A stretch of DNA of 64,000 nt from Cylindrospermum stagnale PCC 7417 (GTDB lineage Bacteria; Cyanobacteriota; Cyanobacteriia; Cyanobacteriales; Nostocaceae), in assembly GCF_000317535.1 (NCBI RefSeq), contig NC_019757.1, positions 719,001-783,000 of the forward strand, in the 5' to 3' direction. The notes beneath the pieces are model-generated. The model was not told the DNA's origin, ran no database searches, and was given only the letters and a program-made list of their open reading frames with translations. The first letter of the stretch is position 1, and each line of letters begins with the position of its first letter. The translations under genes and the position numbers were made by a program. Shown piece after piece: positions 19,990 through 28,426 of the stretch.

Positions 19990-20181
19990 CTAGATATCAA
20001 CATTGATATTTTCAATCTGTCTAGCAGCTTTTTCCCAAAACTTGGCGGAAACCTCATCTTTCCAATGAGTTCTCAGCTTTTCTGCTTTTTTGTGACATAT
20101 TCGCTCTAACATCTCTAGGATCGCGGCTAATGTCAACTGATCAATTAATCCTTCTAAAACCTCCATATCTTCTTTTTTCAT
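19990..20181 (-). CDS. Small helical protein, unknown
   Basis: Protein of 63 residues, predicted mostly alpha-helical and charged (MKKEDMEVLEGLIDQLTLAA, then LERICHKKAEKLRTHWKDE). A very good ribosome site (AAGGAGG) lies 7 nt before the ATG, which supports a real gene. The N-terminal part resembles an amphipathic dimerisation helix. It lies 29 nt downstream of the pentapeptide membrane protein gene and is probably cotranscribed with it. Confidence 0.75.
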   Translation of the reverse strand: MKKEDMEVLEGLIDQLTLAAILEMLERICHKKAEKLRTHWKDEVSAKFWEKAARQIENINVDI

Positions 20182-20210
20182 GACAGATACCTCCTTAAAG
20201 TCATTTGCTG

Positions 20211-21032
20211 TCAGACTGTAACAAGTTCCTCTTCTGGAAAGATTGCTCCTCGCTTTTCTAAGTCAGATTTAACATCATCAGAAAGTCCGACATTAAAACC
20301 AAATTCTGCCTTTTCTACTATGGCACTGCTAAAATTTGTCTGGGTCAAGTTGGCACCGCACATATCAGCACCAGTGAGGTCAGAATTCATCAAGTCAGCA
20401 TTGCTGAGGTTAGCACCCCTGAGGTCAGCATGACTGAGGTCGGCATCTATGAGCAACGCATTACTCAAGTTAGCACCCTCCAGATAAGCACGGTTAAGTT
20501 GAGCAGACTGCAAGTTGGCACACCTCAAGTTAGCATCACTCAAGTCAGCACGGCTCAAGTCGGCTGTACTTAAATCAGCGTTGCTGAGGTTAAAGCCGCT
20601 GAGATTGCAAGCAACTCCTGTCACACCAGCTAAATTAGCTCCAGCAAAATCTTCAGCCGGATTTAGTTCAGAACTTTTAACTAACTCAGAAAAGTTATCG
20701 GTCTTTGCTTTCTGAAGCAGCTTCAACAGCAGGTCAATTTTCTTCTGTTCACTTGTTGTTTGCTGCTGAGTTACTCGCTTCTGTTCACTCCAAGCAACAA
20801 AGCCAATCCCGGCCACACAGCTTAACGCCATAGCAAAAGCTGATGGTTTACCACCTGTGAGCAGTAACATAACTAAAAAACCCACACCAACTTGAGCCGT
20901 TTGCTTGACTAAAGAATTGAATCCGGCAATAGTTTCTTGATAAAGACTAATTTGCTGACGACTAGTTGAGGTCATAACAATTTTGGAGTTTGAATTTTGG
21001 TGAATCAGCACGCACAAGTGTCTTTTTTCCAC
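20211..21032 (-). CDS. Membrane-anchored pentapeptide-repeat protein
   Basis: Two membrane segments (about 45-65 and 67-82) precede a coiled linker and about 20 pentapeptides (residues 130-255: FNLSNADLSTADLSRADLSD and so on), placing a beta-helix in the cytosol or periplasm next to the membrane. The first codon is GTG; MTSTSRQQ at residue 20 is a likely alternative start. The small 63-residue protein gene follows after 29 nt. Confidence 0.85.
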   Translation of the reverse strand: MEKRHLCVLIHQNSNSKIVMTSTSRQQISLYQETIAGFNSLVKQTAQVGVGFLVMLLLTGGKPSAFAMALSCVAGIGFVAWSEQKRVTQQQTTSEQKKIDLLLKLLQKAKTDNFSELVKSSELNPAEDFAGANLAGVTGVACNLSGFNLSNADLSTADLSRADLSDANLRCANLQSAQLNRAYLEGANLSNALLIDADLSHADLRGANLSNADLMNSDLTGADMCGANLTQTNFSSAIVEKAEFGFNVGLSDDVKSDLEKRGAIFPEEELVTV

Positions 21033-21106
21033 GCCAGATGCTAGCCACCTAATGCAGTCGCGACTGCACCAAGCCGAAGAAATTGGGAATGTTCATGCTT
21101 AAGCTG

Positions 21107-21517
21107 CTATGGGTTCCTCAATTTCTTGATATGTAGCCAAAAACGGGCAATTATGCGCCCTGCGAGCACAATCCACCACAAAAAATCCGATGTAACGATG
21201 ATGAAGCAAGCATAACGAGCTGAACCCCAGGCATTTTCTGTCAAACAAACATCAAAACTAGAGAAATCTTTGCCAAAAATGCTTTGACTGACGAATCCGG
21301 TAAGTTTCAGGAGAATACTCAGGGCGATCGCATCTTGAATTGAAGCATACACTGTTCTTCCCAATTGCCCCATCAACCCATATAGTAACTGATCCACAAA
21401 TTCGCAAACGTTGATCACCAGTGTTTTGGTACTTTTCCCCAATCGCGTATTTGCTAAAGGCGAGTCCTCTACAGGCTTTGGCGATGATGGCGGTTGTACG
21501 TTCGATGGCTGGTTCAT
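21107..21517 (-). CDS. Small membrane protein coupled to the SGNH hydrolase
   Basis: Protein of 136 residues with a Pro/Ser-rich N-terminus (about 30 residues) and two or three hydrophobic segments (LLYGLMGQLGRTVYASIQ, ACFIIVTSDFLWWIVLAGRI). Its ATG overlaps the stop of the SGNH gene in an ATGA quadruplet, so it is translationally coupled to it. The pairing suggests a shared role in envelope or polysaccharide modification, but the function is not recognised. Confidence 0.75.
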   Translation of the reverse strand: MNQPSNVQPPSSPKPVEDSPLANTRLGKSTKTLVINVCEFVDQLLYGLMGQLGRTVYASIQDAIALSILLKLTGFVSQSIFGKDFSSFDVCLTENAWGSARYACFIIVTSDFLWWIVLAGRIIARFWLHIKKLRNP

Positions 21518-22482
21518 ACCAATTTTAATATTTCTAAAAGCGATCGCTCTATAACTTTACTCACAAGCTGATTTCCTTGGGAGTTAAGATGAATGTGGTC
21601 TTTGTACAAAGCTTGCGGGTTGGTGGTTGCTTGGAATATTGGCAAAAAATCTATATAGGTAATTTGCCCCGCTTTAGTAAAATCACGGAGGCGTTGACGG
21701 GCAACGATTTCATAATCGCGCGAGCCTGATTCACTAATTTCTCGGAGTAAAGGCGTCATAGCTAGTAGGAATTGGCTGTTGCTTTGGTGAGTCAGTGTTT
21801 GAATTTCACTAATCGCCTCTAGATGAACGCCGACGCAATCACCTACTTGATCATGCAAAGCTTGGATTTCTGGAATTGGCTTTTGCTTAAAAGCGTAACG
21901 CTGCAATACTTCCACTATTGCCAAGGGTGGTTGATGATCGGGATAATTGCGATCGCGTCCCACGACTAAAGATGTCGGCGCCATAGCAAACAAGTCATCG
22001 GTATTAATTAATAACACCAGCGCCTGAGCGTGGAAATTGCCAAACTTCTGCAAATAAGCTAATTCGTTTCGCGGACTCCAAGAGTTAGCTGAAGCATTTA
22101 GTACTTCTACTTCCCGATAATTACCAGGCTTGGCTGCTGCTAAAGAATCCATCATCAAGCTAGAAATCGTCTGCGTCTGAGGAGTCCACCAGCCACCATT
22201 AGCAATAGAGTCACCTAAAAGAAGCACGCGCAGCGTTGAGGATGCAGGTGTCGGATTGATGGGCGCACTCCGCATGGAATACTCGTTAATCGCAATCCGA
22301 TTACCAAAGCGACGAGTTTCTTGGTTAGGCGCTAACAAATAACCAATATTTTCATCTCGAATGTAAATCAGGGGATTACCAAAGCCAAATAGCGATCGCA
22401 ATCCTAACTCTATCGCCACAAACAATAGAACAGCCACCGCCAAAATTACCAACAGAGCCACTTTCACCTGCAAACACCCCAA
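21514..22482 (-). CDS. SGNH/GDSL-family hydrolase, membrane-anchored
   Basis: One N-terminal membrane helix (residues 6-28) is followed by an SGNH hydrolase fold. Block I is LLLGDSIANGG with the nucleophile Ser, a block III-like Asn is in NASANSWSPRNE, and the C-terminal catalytic pair is in YKDHIHLNSQGNQLV (Asp/His). Such enzymes are esterases or O-acyl modifiers of glycans outside the membrane. Coupled by a 4-nt overlap to the small membrane protein downstream. Confidence 0.85.
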   Translation of the reverse strand: MGCLQVKVALLVILAVAVLLFVAIELGLRSLFGFGNPLIYIRDENIGYLLAPNQETRRFGNRIAINEYSMRSAPINPTPASSTLRVLLLGDSIANGGWWTPQTQTISSLMMDSLAAAKPGNYREVEVLNASANSWSPRNELAYLQKFGNFHAQALVLLINTDDLFAMAPTSLVVGRDRNYPDHQPPLAIVEVLQRYAFKQKPIPEIQALHDQVGDCVGVHLEAISEIQTLTHQSNSQFLLAMTPLLREISESGSRDYEIVARQRLRDFTKAGQITYIDFLPIFQATTNPQALYKDHIHLNSQGNQLVSKVIERSLLEILKLV

Positions 22483-22675
22483 TAATCTCTAAAAATTTTA
22501 GTATTAAACTATACTAACTAATTATTGTTTGGATGCAACGCCTGCGGCATTGGCTCCTATTAGTACGGTTAGCGATCCCAGAATCGGCTTGTATTGTAAC
22601 TTTTAAAGATGGCGAGGGTAAATTCAGCTTGACATCGCGGAAAATTTCCGGGTGATGCGGTCCGCTTTGCGCGTT

Positions 22676-22722
22676 CGCAGCAGCGCTGAGTGCAAAGCAT
22701 CCCGTCAGGGATACGCGATCGC
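22676..22722 (+). repeat. 47-bp dispersed repeat (also at 28260-28306 and 34122-34168, inverted)
   Basis: Sequence running from CGCAGCAGCGCTGAGTGCAA to ATACGCGATCGC. A perfect inverted copy lies 5.6 kb downstream and again in the duplicated segment. Here it directly replaces the missing N-terminal part of a TnpB relic, so it marks an insertion or deletion joint. Confidence 0.8.
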
Positions 22723-23068
22723 TGATATGGGATTTTATGAGTTCCGTAGACAGCTAGAATACAAGACTCAACTATATGGCAGTAAGTTAGTAGTTGTAGA
22801 TAGATTTTACCCCAGTAGTAAAACTTGCTCTAGTTGTGGTGAGAAAAAAATATCTCTGTCACTCTCTCAACGAGTATTCCAATGTGAACACTGCGGTTTT
22901 GAGTGCGATAGAGATTTAAACGCTGCTATTAATTTAAGTTCCTATGCGGCTAGATTAGTCGGGGAGAGCCTGTGGACTCTCTTGTGCCGACACTTCCAGG
23001 TGGAAACAGGAAGAAAAAGCAGACAATTGTTAGCAATTGTTAGCATTTTTGGATCGGAAAGCGACTAA
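22721..23068 (+). pseudogene. C-terminal remnant of an IS605-family TnpB
   Basis: About 115 codons of TnpB/OrfB: FRRQLEYKTQLYG, VVVDRFYPSSKTCSSCGEKK, then VFQCEHCGFECDRDLNAAIN. This is the zinc ribbon (two CxxC pairs) plus the RuvC-III Asp. The first about 280 residues are absent; the frame is open upstream only because a 47-bp dispersed repeat abuts it. A stem-loop of the right-end type follows (CTAAAACT / AAGTTTTAG, 23065-23093). Not functional as nuclease. Confidence 0.85.
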
Positions 23069-23169
23069 AACTCAAGCGTTGCCGAAGTTTTAGCAGTGTG
23101 TGTAGTCGAACTGCTAAATTATTTTCGCTTTGTTCCCCGAATGTAAAGCCGCAACCACAGCCATCCTAA

Positions 23170-23442
23170 CCCACTGCCACCCTGGCACAAGGTAGCGTGG
23201 AAGCTCTCACTGCTCAGGGTTGGTATAAAAGTGTTTATGGTGTGCAGGCAAATTACAGAACTTACTCGACCGCGCCAAAGCTTCATTTCAATAGCCCAAT
23301 CAAGGTTCTTTTTTATGTTGATATTACGGGTTCCCCATACACCTGTGCTGTCATAGCTCACTTTCAACCCGGAGATCAGAAACTAGATGATGGACTGTTG
23401 AATGCTGTAACGATTCGACGGGATATTCGACTTCCAGAATAA
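23170..23442 (+). pseudogene. Possible C-terminal gene remnant
   Basis: An open frame without a good start codon (stop at 23167) reads as protein-like sequence, for example IKVLFYVDITGSPYTCAVIA and NAVTIRRDIRLPE-stop. I do not recognise the family. The antiparallel frame is also open, so coding status is uncertain. Lying beside the TnpB relic, it may be a 5'-truncated gene. Confidence 0.35.
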
Positions 23443-23879
23443 AATTGCCTATAAAGTCAAGTGTGATCGTTGATCTTGTTAATGCGATCGCATCTCTCTC
23501 GTAGGATGCGTTCCTTCAGACAATCTCTCATCTCAAACCAAACGTCTTTATGGGAACGCACCATCTCCATTAATTTCACCTTCCCTACGGGACGCTACCC
23601 AAACTGTGATCGCAAAAAGGCACGATGTTCGCATTCGCCAAAAGCAAATATTGTTCTTAAAGCCTCGACTTCGCTCACTTCGACTTCGCTCAGTAACCAC
23701 GGCTTTAATCTTGATTAACCATCAATTCTTGCGGTCACATCAAGTATTGAGAGATACAAAAGATAAATTTTGCCAAGCCAAAACAAAATCATAATAGGAA
23801 TTTAACATCATCCGCCAACAGAAAGACTACAATCAAAACTGACGAATTAGTACAGTAATCAAAGGAGGCATACAAAGCT
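23443..23879. other. Intergenic stretch with short dispersed repeats
   Basis: No credible gene. It contains short low-complexity and palindromic pieces (the direct repeat CTTCGCTCACTTCGACTTCG near 23670) and ends with the promoter and ribosome site of the small membrane protein. Confidence 0.45.
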
Positions 23880-24020
23880 ATGTCCGACTTAAATCGCGGA
23901 ATTATGAAATTTAAGGGCGCAGATTCGCCAAAAGCAGTCACCATCTCTACTGTGTTGCTTTTGGGGTCGATTGCTGCTCTTGTCCTTTGGGCGCTACAAG
24001 CTGCCTATGCCCTAAACTAG
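23880..24020 (+). CDS. 46-residue single-helix membrane protein
   Basis: Starts MSDLNRGIMKFKGADSPKAV, then one hydrophobic helix (VLLLGSIAALVLWALQAAYAL). A strong AGGAGG lies 11 nt before the ATG, and an inverted repeat follows the stop, both supporting a real, well-expressed gene. Size and layout resemble the small single-span proteins that accompany photosystem II or other thylakoid complexes in cyanobacteria. I cannot assign it to a named Psb or Ndh subunit from sequence alone. Confidence 0.8.
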   Translation: MSDLNRGIMKFKGADSPKAVTISTVLLLGSIAALVLWALQAAYALN

Positions 24021-24040
24021 AATCCCTTAGTAGCCGAGAA

Positions 24041-24080
24041 GGACACTGGCAACAACGGTCTCCGTTACTGTCAAGTGTCC
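24041..24080 (+). terminator. Stem-loop after the small membrane protein gene
   Basis: GGACACT pairs with AGTGTCC, with an inner ACGG/CCGT stem. No T-run follows, so it may be a processing or stability structure rather than a strict Rho-independent terminator. Confidence 0.55.
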
Positions 24081-24304
24081 ATCACGCAACTAATAAACAA
24101 TTAAAAATTAAAAATTAAGAATTAAAAACTGAAACACAAGTTACCTGTAGATATACCTGGCGTTCCCGGAGGTTAGGGATATTAGACCCTAACATCCTGA
24201 TAAGATCAGAGTAGTTTTAGAACCAGCCAAACAATTTCTTGAAAAATTAAAATTTGCGATTGGCGATTTTAGATGGAAGATAAATCTAAAATCCGAAATC
24301 CACA

Positions 24305-27172
24305 ATGTTTGAACTTTGGGGTATCCTTCTTATTTTAATTGCCTGTCCAGCCTTAGGGGCACTACCGCTGATTGCCTGGATTACCTACGCCTTGAAGGGA
24401 AGACGATTAGCACAGATTGGCACAGGAAACATTAGTGTTTCAGCCGCTTTTTATCACGGCGGCACATTGGTGGGCGTTCTGGCAGTTTTGTCAGAAGCTT
24501 TGAAAGGAATTGCCGCCGTCTTAATCGCCCGCGCTTTTTTCCCACAGGGATCATTTTGGGAATTGATTGCCCTGATTGCCTTGGTAATCGGGAGATATGC
24601 TCTGGGTAGAGGGGCGGGAACAACCAACGTCTCCTGGGGGTTTTTGGTACATGATCCCCTAGTGGCAGGATTTGTGGCTTTGTTGGCAGCCATCAGCTTT
24701 ATAATTCTGCGGTCTAGGCTTGCAGTCAAATTTGGGGTTTTAGTTTTATTTCCCCTAATTGTCTCCATCCTGCACGCTGACGATTTCCCCAGAATCATGG
24801 CGGCGATTGTTTTAGCTGGTTTAATGGCCTGGATTTACACCAAAATTCCCGATGACATGAACCTCCCAGTCCAACAGGCGCAAACACAGTCTCAGGCGAT
24901 GATCGAATATTTACAGGGTGAGCAAGTGCTAGCATCTCTAGATGAAGAATTGGATGCGGCGATAGTCGGAGAGAAAGCTGCTACATTATCTCAAATTAAA
25001 CGTTGGGGCTATCCTGTGCCTAAAGGGTGGGTAATTGCCCCGGTTGATGATCCCGAAGCGTTGATTGAGTTTCTCCAGCCATCAGAATTATCCCCTCTGG
25101 TGGTGCGTTCCTCCGCCATTGGCGAAGACTCAAAACAAGCTTCTGCCGCTGGACAGTACACAACTGTTTTGAACGTCACCAGTAAACAAAGCCTGTACGA
25201 AGCGATCGCCACTGTGCAAGCTTCTTACAATCATCCAGCCGCCGCCCAATATCGCCACGATCGCGGTTCCAAAGAAGCGGCGATGGCGGTGCTGATTCAA
25301 CAACAAGTCCAGAGTGTGTTTTCTGGTGTAGCTTTCAGCCGCGATCCCATTACCCAACAAGGTGATGCTGTGGTGATTGAAGCCTTACCAGGTAGCCCGA
25401 CGCAAGTCGTTTCTGGACAAGTGACACCAGAACAATATCGAGCTTTGATCGTTGAGACAGAAGACAATTTATCTTGTGTCAAATTAGAAGGTTCAGGGCA
25501 AGTTCCCCCTTCATTAATCAAGCAAGTTGCATATTTAGCCCGCCGACTAGAAAAACGTTACCACCGTATTCCTCAAGATATTGAGTGGAGTTATGATGGA
25601 CAATCCCTCTGGGTGTTGCAATCTCGTCCTATCACCACCCTGCTACCGATCTGGACCAGGAAAATCGCCGCCGAAGTAATTCCTGGAGTAATTCACCCGT
25701 TAACTTGGTCGATTAATCAACCATTAACCTGTGGAGTTTGGGGAGAAATTTTTACTTTAGTATTAGACAATCGCACCCGTGGGTTAGATTTTACAGAAAC
25801 TGCGACGTTGCACTATTCTAGAGCTTATTTCAATGCCTCTCTCCTTTGGGAAATTTTTCTGCGGATGGGATTACCACCGGAAAGTCTGGAGTTTTTAACC
25901 AGGGGCGCAAAAATGACGACACCTGCGTTGGATTCCACTTGGCAGAATTTGCCGGGGCTTTTTAGGTTACTTCAGCGGGAACTGAGTTTAGAAAAGGATT
26001 TTAAGCGAGATTATCGCCAGAAGTTTATTCCTGGGTTGATGCAGTTAACGAACGAATTGATGGAGGAAATGTCACCGCCCGATCTGTTAACCAGAATTGA
26101 CTTAATTCTAGAGTTGCTACGTCAGGGAACTTACTACAGCATTTTAGCGCCTTTGAGTGCTGCGGTACGGCAGGCTTTAATGCGGGTGAAAGATGAACAA
26201 ATTGATCATAGTGTCGCCCCTGAGGTAGCATCAATGCGATCGCTGATGCTTCTCGCCGCAGATGCCAAGCAAATCTTACCGGAGATTGAGCCAGAAAATG
26301 TGTTTGAGCAATTGGCGCAAACCCCTGAGGGAAAGAGGGTTTTAGAAGACTTTGCCGAATTGCTGGATGATTATGGTTATTTAAGTGAAGTGGGGACTGA
26401 TATTGCCGTTCCCACTTGGCGAGAGCAACCCCAGCCGATCAAGCAGTTGTTTGTGCAGTTGATCTTGGGGAGCGAACCGCCAAATAATCAGCTTCTTGCT
26501 TCCAAGCGCCTGGGGAAATTTGTGCAACGGCGGGTGGATCTCAAAGGGCGAGTTACTGAAGTTTATTCTCGGCTGTTAGCAGAATTGCGCTGGAGTTTTG
26601 TGGCCTTAGAGAAGATTTGGTTAAGCTCCGGCTTGCTGCGGCAAGTAGGGGATATTTTCTTTCTAGAGTTAGATGAAGTGCGGCGTCTGGCTACAGGTTC
26701 CGATTTAGTTTTGCGAAATAAATTGTCGGAGTTAGTGCAATTGAGGCGATCGCAATTCCTCCAAGATAGCCAAATAAGAGATATTCCTCAGTTAGTCTAC
26801 GGCAATACACCGCCCCACCCCGATGCCCCTTCTGTCCACTACTCTAGCCAAATTTTACAAGGCATTCCTGCCAGTCATGGCCAGGCTCAAGGACGGGTGA
26901 AGGTGTTGCGAAATTTACAAGACGTAGGCCATATAGACCGGCAGACCATTCTGGTAGTACCTTACACAGATTCCGGTTGGGCACCAACTTTAGTCAGGGC
27001 GGGAGGATTGATATCTGAAGTAGGAGGAAAACTTTCTCACGGTGCGATCGTCGCTCGTGAATACGGTATTCCCGCCGTGATGGATGTGCGAGGTGCTACA
27101 TCTATTTTGGCAGATGGTCAACAAGTACGCATAGATGGGTCTAGGGGGATTGTGGAACTATCTAACGACTAA
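24305..27172 (+). CDS. PlsY-like membrane domain fused to PEP-synthase/rifampicin-phosphotransferase-like enzyme
   Basis: Residues 1-190 form about five to six membrane helices with a degenerate glycerol-3-phosphate acyltransferase PlsY pattern: GTGNISVSAAF in place of the GSGNxGATN motif, LKGIAAVLIAR, and GRGAGTTNVSWG in place of GGKGVAT. Residues about 215-450 are an ATP-grasp domain of the PEP synthase/PPDK type (GEKAATLSQIKRWG, VVRSSAIGEDS, IEWSYDGQSLWVLQSRPI). After a helical middle region comes the swivelling phosphohistidine domain, GGKLSHGAIVAREYGIPAV, with His912. There is no PEP/pyruvate barrel, as in rifampicin phosphotransferases. Substrate unknown. Confidence 0.85.
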   Translation: MFELWGILLILIACPALGALPLIAWITYALKGRRLAQIGTGNISVSAAFYHGGTLVGVLAVLSEALKGIAAVLIARAFFPQGSFWELIALIALVIGRYALGRGAGTTNVSWGFLVHDPLVAGFVALLAAISFIILRSRLAVKFGVLVLFPLIVSILHADDFPRIMAAIVLAGLMAWIYTKIPDDMNLPVQQAQTQSQAMIEYLQGEQVLASLDEELDAAIVGEKAATLSQIKRWGYPVPKGWVIAPVDDPEALIEFLQPSELSPLVVRSSAIGEDSKQASAAGQYTTVLNVTSKQSLYEAIATVQASYNHPAAAQYRHDRGSKEAAMAVLIQQQVQSVFSGVAFSRDPITQQGDAVVIEALPGSPTQVVSGQVTPEQYRALIVETEDNLSCVKLEGSGQVPPSLIKQVAYLARRLEKRYHRIPQDIEWSYDGQSLWVLQSRPITTLLPIWTRKIAAEVIPGVIHPLTWSINQPLTCGVWGEIFTLVLDNRTRGLDFTETATLHYSRAYFNASLLWEIFLRMGLPPESLEFLTRGAKMTTPALDSTWQNLPGLFRLLQRELSLEKDFKRDYRQKFIPGLMQLTNELMEEMSPPDLLTRIDLILELLRQGTYYSILAPLSAAVRQALMRVKDEQIDHSVAPEVASMRSLMLLAADAKQILPEIEPENVFEQLAQTPEGKRVLEDFAELLDDYGYLSEVGTDIAVPTWREQPQPIKQLFVQLILGSEPPNNQLLASKRLGKFVQRRVDLKGRVTEVYSRLLAELRWSFVALEKIWLSSGLLRQVGDIFFLELDEVRRLATGSDLVLRNKLSELVQLRRSQFLQDSQIRDIPQLVYGNTPPHPDAPSVHYSSQILQGIPASHGQAQGRVKVLRNLQDVGHIDRQTILVVPYTDSGWAPTLVRAGGLISEVGGKLSHGAIVAREYGIPAVMDVRGATSILADGQQVRIDGSRGIVELSND

Positions 27173-27221
27173 TCTCCCCGCCCAATTTCCTGTTTAACCC
27201 TCAAGCGACGAATTTTAATAG

Positions 27222-27264
27222 AAAGGTAAAATGCAACAATTCTTTTTTGCTTTTACCTTTTTTT
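27222..27264 (+). terminator. Rho-independent terminator of the fusion gene
   Basis: AAAGGTAAAA(T)GCAA pairs with TTGCTTTTACCTTT, followed by a T-run, about 50 nt after the stop codon. Confidence 0.75.
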
Positions 27265-27384
27265 GTTTCGTGAAGAAACAAGATTAAGGGGATGCGAATG
27301 CAGGGCGAGAGCCTACGCATTTTTACCAGCATTCCCATCCTGGGAATTAGCTGAAACAAAAATTCATCCCACATAGCTGATTAT

Positions 27385-27954
27385 CTAAGTTTTGTTTTGC
27401 ACAGTCAGCATAATAGGGCCAGCCGCCAGTCGACCACTCCAACTATTTCTTCCCGGCTCTACTTCATAGACTGCATACAGTTTATAAGTACCGGCTGCTA
27501 GCGGCTTGGTACCATTAATTGAACGAACTGCCCAAGCTACCACATCCACTTGGTGCTGAATACTGACTCCGGGTTCGAGGTGAGACCGAACAATACCGGA
27601 CTTGTCTCGTTCATCCATCAACTCCAGCTTACGAGTGTTCCCCAATTCATCCTTTAAGCGCAGTGTATACCAATCTAGGTGGATATCACCTGCATTTACA
27701 TGACTCAACACTTCTAAAGGCGCGGTGCCAATATTTTGTAGATGCAGTTCCACGAATCCGCCGTCCGTAGACAAGCCAAGCCTTAGACCACTTACCTGCT
27801 GGCCCCAAGAAACAGATGCAGCATTTGCGTTCGTCTTTGATAAGTTCATAATTGGTTGTACTTCTCTAGAGACACTAGCTGGCGCATCGCCACAGCCCAA
27901 CAGCACGAGCAAGGCAAGCAGCCGACAGCAGCTAACAATGAAAAAGCTTCTCAT
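27385..27954 (-). CDS. Lipoprotein, putative immunity-type partner
   Basis: Protein of 189 residues with a signal peptide and lipobox (LLVLLGCG, Cys21). The mature part is predicted beta-sandwich (VELHLQNIGTAPLEVLSHV, LEPGVSIQHQVDVVAW, GTYKLYAVYEVEPG). It shares this style with the 265-residue lipoprotein-like genes in the duplicated segment. A truncated effector leader lies directly upstream on the same strand, so its original effector partner was probably lost. An immunity role is inferred from context only. Confidence 0.75.
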   Translation of the reverse strand: MRSFFIVSCCRLLALLVLLGCGDAPASVSREVQPIMNLSKTNANAASVSWGQQVSGLRLGLSTDGGFVELHLQNIGTAPLEVLSHVNAGDIHLDWYTLRLKDELGNTRKLELMDERDKSGIVRSHLEPGVSIQHQVDVVAWAVRSINGTKPLAAGTYKLYAVYEVEPGRNSWSGRLAAGPIMLTVQNKT

Positions 27955-28132
27955 TTCTCAAATTGAACCGTAACGCTATGTTTGCATTATTAAGCGAGGG
28001 TGTGTTTGTTGGGCAGCCGTTAATTAACCCTTTGGGCGGTACTGTAAAAGTATCCGGTGCATATTTATTTTTGCTGGTTTTTGGGGCAGTGTTGGGGATT
28101 CTAAACTGGCTTGGCTGCTTGGGTTTATACAT
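27932..28132 (-). pseudogene. Truncated effector leader (first of three copies)
   Basis: The first 36 codons (MYKPKQPSQFRIPNTAPKTS to VPPKGL) are identical to the start of the intact DUF4157 effector. At 28025 the homology stops and about 30 unrelated codons follow to a stop. The leader has thus lost the DUF4157 domain and any toxin domain. The upstream 50 bp match those of the other two leaders, so the promoter may still be active. The junction coincides with the edge of the 2.2-kb duplicated segment. Confidence 0.85.
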
Positions 28133-28259
28133 CTTGTTCCTGAATGAGTTGGGGTGGAACTGACAAAACTTTTTCTATTTACTTTATTACACGAATAGGT
28201 TGGGTGATATTACATATGGAGTGAGATATGCGGCGTAAATAACGCAGTCTACAAGATCG

Positions 28260-28306
28260 GCGATCGCGTATCCCTGACGGGATGCTTTGCACTCAGCGCT
28301 GCTGCG
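28260..28306 (-). repeat. 47-bp dispersed repeat, copy inside the duplication
   Basis: Perfect inverted match of the copy at 22676-22722, starting at a GCGATCGC octamer. It lies between the leader and the broken lipoprotein gene and is repeated with the duplication at 34122-34168. Confidence 0.8.
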
Positions 28307-28426
28307 GGAGTGCAGATCGCAGCGCCAATAGCGAGCGCGCAAAACGCCCGCTCTCTTGCAATCGCCCGAATACCCGTTTCATCAAAAAGCGATCGCACAA
28401 ATTTTTTAAAATATGCCGATAAGTCT

